Origin: Streptomyces sp. NBC_00620
GTDB taxonomy: Bacteria > Actinomycetota > Actinomycetes > Streptomycetales > Streptomycetaceae
Direction: 5' to 3'
Length of the DNA: 64,000 bases
Assembly (NCBI RefSeq): GCF_026341825.1
Contig: NZ_JAPENY010000003.1
Coordinates: forward strand, 1,054,001 to 1,118,000
The notes beneath the pieces were generated by a model. That model saw only the letters and a list, made by a program, of their open reading frames with translations. It ran no database searches and was not told the DNA's origin. Shown in pieces: positions 61,690 through 64,000 of the stretch (positions within the stretch are counted from its first letter, which is position 1; the number at the start of each line of letters is the position of its first letter). A program made the position numbers and the translations under genes.

Positions 61690-64000
61690 CGCTCCGTCAA
61701 CTGCACTACACCTCCGCCCCACCCGGCCCGGACGGCTCCGGTTTCCGCTTCACCGCCACGAGCCCGGACACCGACCCCGCTCTGCTGCGGCTGGCCGAAC
61801 CACTCCTTGGCTACGAGCCGCCGCGCGACGCCCCGGCCAGGCCGACCGAGGCCGAACTGCCCGCCTTCCCCGTCGCGTTCGGCTTCAGCCTGCTGCCCGA
61901 CGGCACCGGAGTGCTCAGCCGTACGCGCTACACCGGCGCCGACTACAGCGGCCGCTACGGCAACTTCCACGCGCACGCCCTGCTGGTCCCGCCGGGCGCC
62001 GGGCTGCCCGGCCGGATGCTGCCCATCGCTGCCTGGGAGTCGCCGGACTGGCGGAGCGTCACGCCGGTGGACGGTGCGCCGCCGCTGGAGGCGCTGAGCC
62101 CGGGCGACCGGATCGGACGGCAGCGGCTCACGGCCTTCGCCCGGCGCCGGGCCGAACGCCTCGCGCCGTTCCTGTCGGACGTACGGCGGCTGTTCGAGGA
62201 CGAGCGGGCGCCCACCCTGGTGATGGTCGAGGAGGGTGCGGAGGAAGTCGCCCTGTGGGTCGCCCTGGCCTGTGCGGCGCTGCCGCCCGCCTACGCGCCG
62301 ACGCTGACCTTCACCACGTACACCCGTCGCCCCTACCTCGCCGAACAGCAGATCGTGGGGGTGCTCGCGGACGCCGAATTCGGGTACGCCTCTGCCGACC
62401 TGGGCCACCAGTTCCGCTTCCACCACTGCCTCGGCGGCACGTCGAGCGAGCCCCGCACCGCGCCCTGGGCGGAGGTGGCCGCCCGCGTCTGGCTGGCAGG
62501 CCGGCCCGACCTCCTGATGCGGGCGGCGGTCGACGCGCCCTTCGACGCGGAGGTACTGGCCTCCTACGCGCTGTACGAGGGCATCCCCCTGGAGTCGACC
62601 GGCCGGGCCGCCGGCACCACCTGGGCCCTGCGCCACGCGGACCAGCGGGACGAGACCTTCTGGCAGCGTTTCCTGGAGACCCTGCTCGCCGAGGACGCCG
62701 ACAGCACCGGCACCGACGCGCTGCCCGGGCTGCTGGACGCCCTCGCTGCCCGGTGGCCGCCCGAGGTCACCGAAACCCTGGCGCGCGGCACGGTGCGCGC
62801 CGTGATCGACGGCCGGGGCGCGGTGCCCGGCAGTCTCCGCTCGGCGCTGACCCCGGATGCCTGTTTCGAGCTGGCCCGGGAGCTGGGTCCTCGGCTCACC
62901 GTCCTGCTCGCCGATCCGGACGTGTCGACCGAGCGGCTCCTCACCCTGCTGAGTCTGGGTGAAACGCTGGCCACCGACCTCGTCGGACACCCGCCGCCGG
63001 CCGCGCCGGGGGTGCGGCTGGCCGACCATCTGCTGGCGCGCGCCGCGGACGGCTCCCCCGGTTCCGGCCCGTCCGCCCGCGAAGTGGCGGCCGCGGTGTC
63101 CGGGCCCGGGTCGCGGGGAGTGCGCGGCGCCCTGCTCGACCGCCTCAACGACGTGGCCCTGTCCGGCGACCCGATCCCGGTGGTTCCCGTACTGGCCGGC
63201 CTGGACGCCACGCTGGACCCGGCCGAGCTGGCCGACTATCCCCATCTGCGCGCGGTCGCGGCCGCCGGACGCGGGACGCGGGATCCCGACAGCGGACTGC
63301 GGATGATGAACCGGCTGATCCGGGAGGCCAAGTGGCAGGAAGCCGCCGATCCGTCCGTCCTGCGGACCGCCTTCCTGCTGACCTGGCCCGGGCGGCGGCC
63401 GTCGATGGACGACGCGCTGATGCTCCTTGCCCAGACCCCGCCGGATCTGCTGACGGCCAGTGGTCTCGATCACCAGCTGGCCCGCACCGCGCTCGCCGCC
63501 GACGCCGCCGACCCGGACGCCCCCGAGGTGGCCCGGGCCCTGCTGTCCGCCCTGCCGCCGGGCCTCGGGCTGGCCGAACCGCGTGTGCGTGACGGACTGA
63601 ACCTGCTGCTGCACGCCGAGGACATCCGCACCGGCCAGGCCGAGCGCGGCTTCACCTCGTACGCCATCGCGCTGCGCGACCGGGCCCGCCCGCTGGACGA
63701 CAGCCTGGAACGCAGGCTGGCCCGCGGTCTGGTGGCCCGCATCCTCAGCGGCGCCGCCCCCGAGGCCAGGGTCCGCGCCGGCGTGGCCGGGATGCTGCTC
63801 AAGGACGAGCTGGAGCAACTCGTGCGCTACGGCGACGAGGGTCTGATGGACACCTACGAGGCAGAGGCCCGGAGTTCGGTGACCCTTGACCGGCTGCAGC
63901 GCGACCCGTGCCACCTGGCGGCCCTGTTCATCGCGTGGAACAGCTTCGGCGACTTCAACCCGGCCTGGGACCGCGTCCGGCTCCGCCTGCTCGACCAGTT
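61686..64000 (+). CDS. GTPase-associated protein (GAP1-like), truncated by window
   Basis: At least 771 residues; the gene continues past the right edge. The N-terminal 150 aa contain a compact beta-rich domain (TLRQLHYTSAPPGPDGSGFRFTATSPD... FSLLPDGTGVLSRTRYTGADYSGRYGNFHAHALLVPP), matching what I know of the GTPase-associated protein 1 N-terminal domain. The middle part is a long helical array (LRHADQRDETFWQRFLETLL, GLDATLDPAELADYPHLRAVAAA, EPRVRDGLNLLLHAED). No signal peptide or membrane helix. It overlaps the GTPase gene by 4 nt (ATGA). Likely the partner that links the GTPase to an effector; downstream genes are needed to see the effector. Confidence 0.82.
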   Translation, partial: MTLRQLHYTSAPPGPDGSGFRFTATSPDTDPALLRLAEPLLGYEPPRDAPARPTEAELPAFPVAFGFSLLPDGTGVLSRTRYTGADYSGRYGNFHAHALLVPPGAGLPGRMLPIAAWESPDWRSVTPVDGAPPLEALSPGDRIGRQRLTAFARRRAERLAPFLSDVRRLFEDERAPTLVMVEEGAEEVALWVALACAALPPAYAPTLTFTTYTRRPYLAEQQIVGVLADAEFGYASADLGHQFRFHHCLGGTSSEPRTAPWAEVAARVWLAGRPDLLMRAAVDAPFDAEVLASYALYEGIPLESTGRAAGTTWALRHADQRDETFWQRFLETLLAEDADSTGTDALPGLLDALAARWPPEVTETLARGTVRAVIDGRGAVPGSLRSALTPDACFELARELGPRLTVLLADPDVSTERLLTLLSLGETLATDLVGHPPPAAPGVRLADHLLARAADGSPGSGPSAREVAAAVSGPGSRGVRGALLDRLNDVALSGDPIPVVPVLAGLDATLDPAELADYPHLRAVAAAGRGTRDPDSGLRMMNRLIREAKWQEAADPSVLRTAFLLTWPGRRPSMDDALMLLAQTPPDLLTASGLDHQLARTALAADAADPDAPEVARALLSALPPGLGLAEPRVRDGLNLLLHAEDIRTGQAERGFTSYAIALRDRARPLDDSLERRLARGLVARILSGAAPEARVRAGVAGMLLKDELEQLVRYGDEGLMDTYEAEARSSVTLDRLQRDPCHLAALFIAWNSFGDFNPAWDRVRLRLLDQ

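Noticed and set aside
61476..63914. 812-aa minus-strand open frame under the GTPase-associated genes
   Set aside because: Antisense shadow of the GAP1-like gene; composition dominated by Gly, Gln, Arg and no motif.

Overview
The window is a high-GC actinobacterial chromosome segment, almost certainly Streptomyces. The evidence is strong third-position GC, an SsgA-family sporulation protein, a WhiB protein, a two-domain small laccase, DUF6243 and DUF2510 proteins, a split LigD pair, and the pcaV-pcaIJFHGBL order known from S. coelicolor. I saw no transposase, phage module, rRNA operon or CRISPR array. Most of it looks like ordinary chromosome. The right edge and the middle (about 12.8-23.4 kb) look more accessory.

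Layout. (1) 1-3.2 kb: a leftward acyl-CoA catabolic operon (CoA-transferase, acyl-CoA dehydrogenase, thiolase) behind a perfect 8-1-8 palindrome. (2) 3.3-12.8 kb: single genes for YjbR/MmcQ, a saccharopine-dehydrogenase-like reductase, a 48-aa membrane protein, endonuclease V, a secreted beta-propeller protein, SsgD, a GPP34 protein, an ABC-F ATPase, dimethylargininase, and an acyl-ACP desaturase preceded by three operator-like repeats with 15-bp period. (3) 12.8-23.5 kb: a 1225-aa HEAT-like protein, an unknown protein, a HExxH+VWA protein paired with a double-AAA MoxR-like ATPase, a zinc-ribbon SDR, three mutually similar atypical tRNA-like genes, and a decayed hydrolase fragment. (4) 23.4-29.2 kb: WhiB, a VOC protein, a HEAT protein, DUF6243, a LacI regulator and small laccase. 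(5) 29.3-34.1 kb: two large secreted proteins, ThuA/sugar dehydrogenase and cupredoxin/OmpL47-like/DUF1080. (6) 34.1-37.5 kb: LigD-type polymerase and ligase in divergent orientation, then a DUF3048 lipoprotein.

(7) 37.5-44.7 kb: the complete protocatechuate branch of the beta-ketoadipate pathway. The MarR regulator pcaV is divergent from pcaI-J-F-H-G-B-L, which is tightly packed with mostly overlapping stop and start codons. PcaHG open the ring, PcaB cycloisomerises, the fused PcaL decarboxylates and hydrolyses the enol-lactone, PcaIJ add CoA and PcaF cleaves to acetyl-CoA and succinyl-CoA. (8) 44.7-57.9 kb: an SDR, a large LAL-like ATPase lacking the HTH, an MHS-family transporter with anmK, a DUF2510 protein, a TetR gene divergent from PAP2 and DMT-like membrane protein genes across a 54-bp operator palindrome, a LURP-one-like protein, and a Tat-exported phospholipase C.

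(9) 58.3 kb to the right edge: a tightly coupled three-gene operon (beta-sandwich repeat protein, zinc-ribbon GTPase, large GTPase-associated protein). It runs off the window and is the best candidate for a poorly described system, probably a GTPase-centred biological-conflict or signalling module. The second candidate is the MoxR/VWA-peptidase pair together with the atypical tRNA-like genes.
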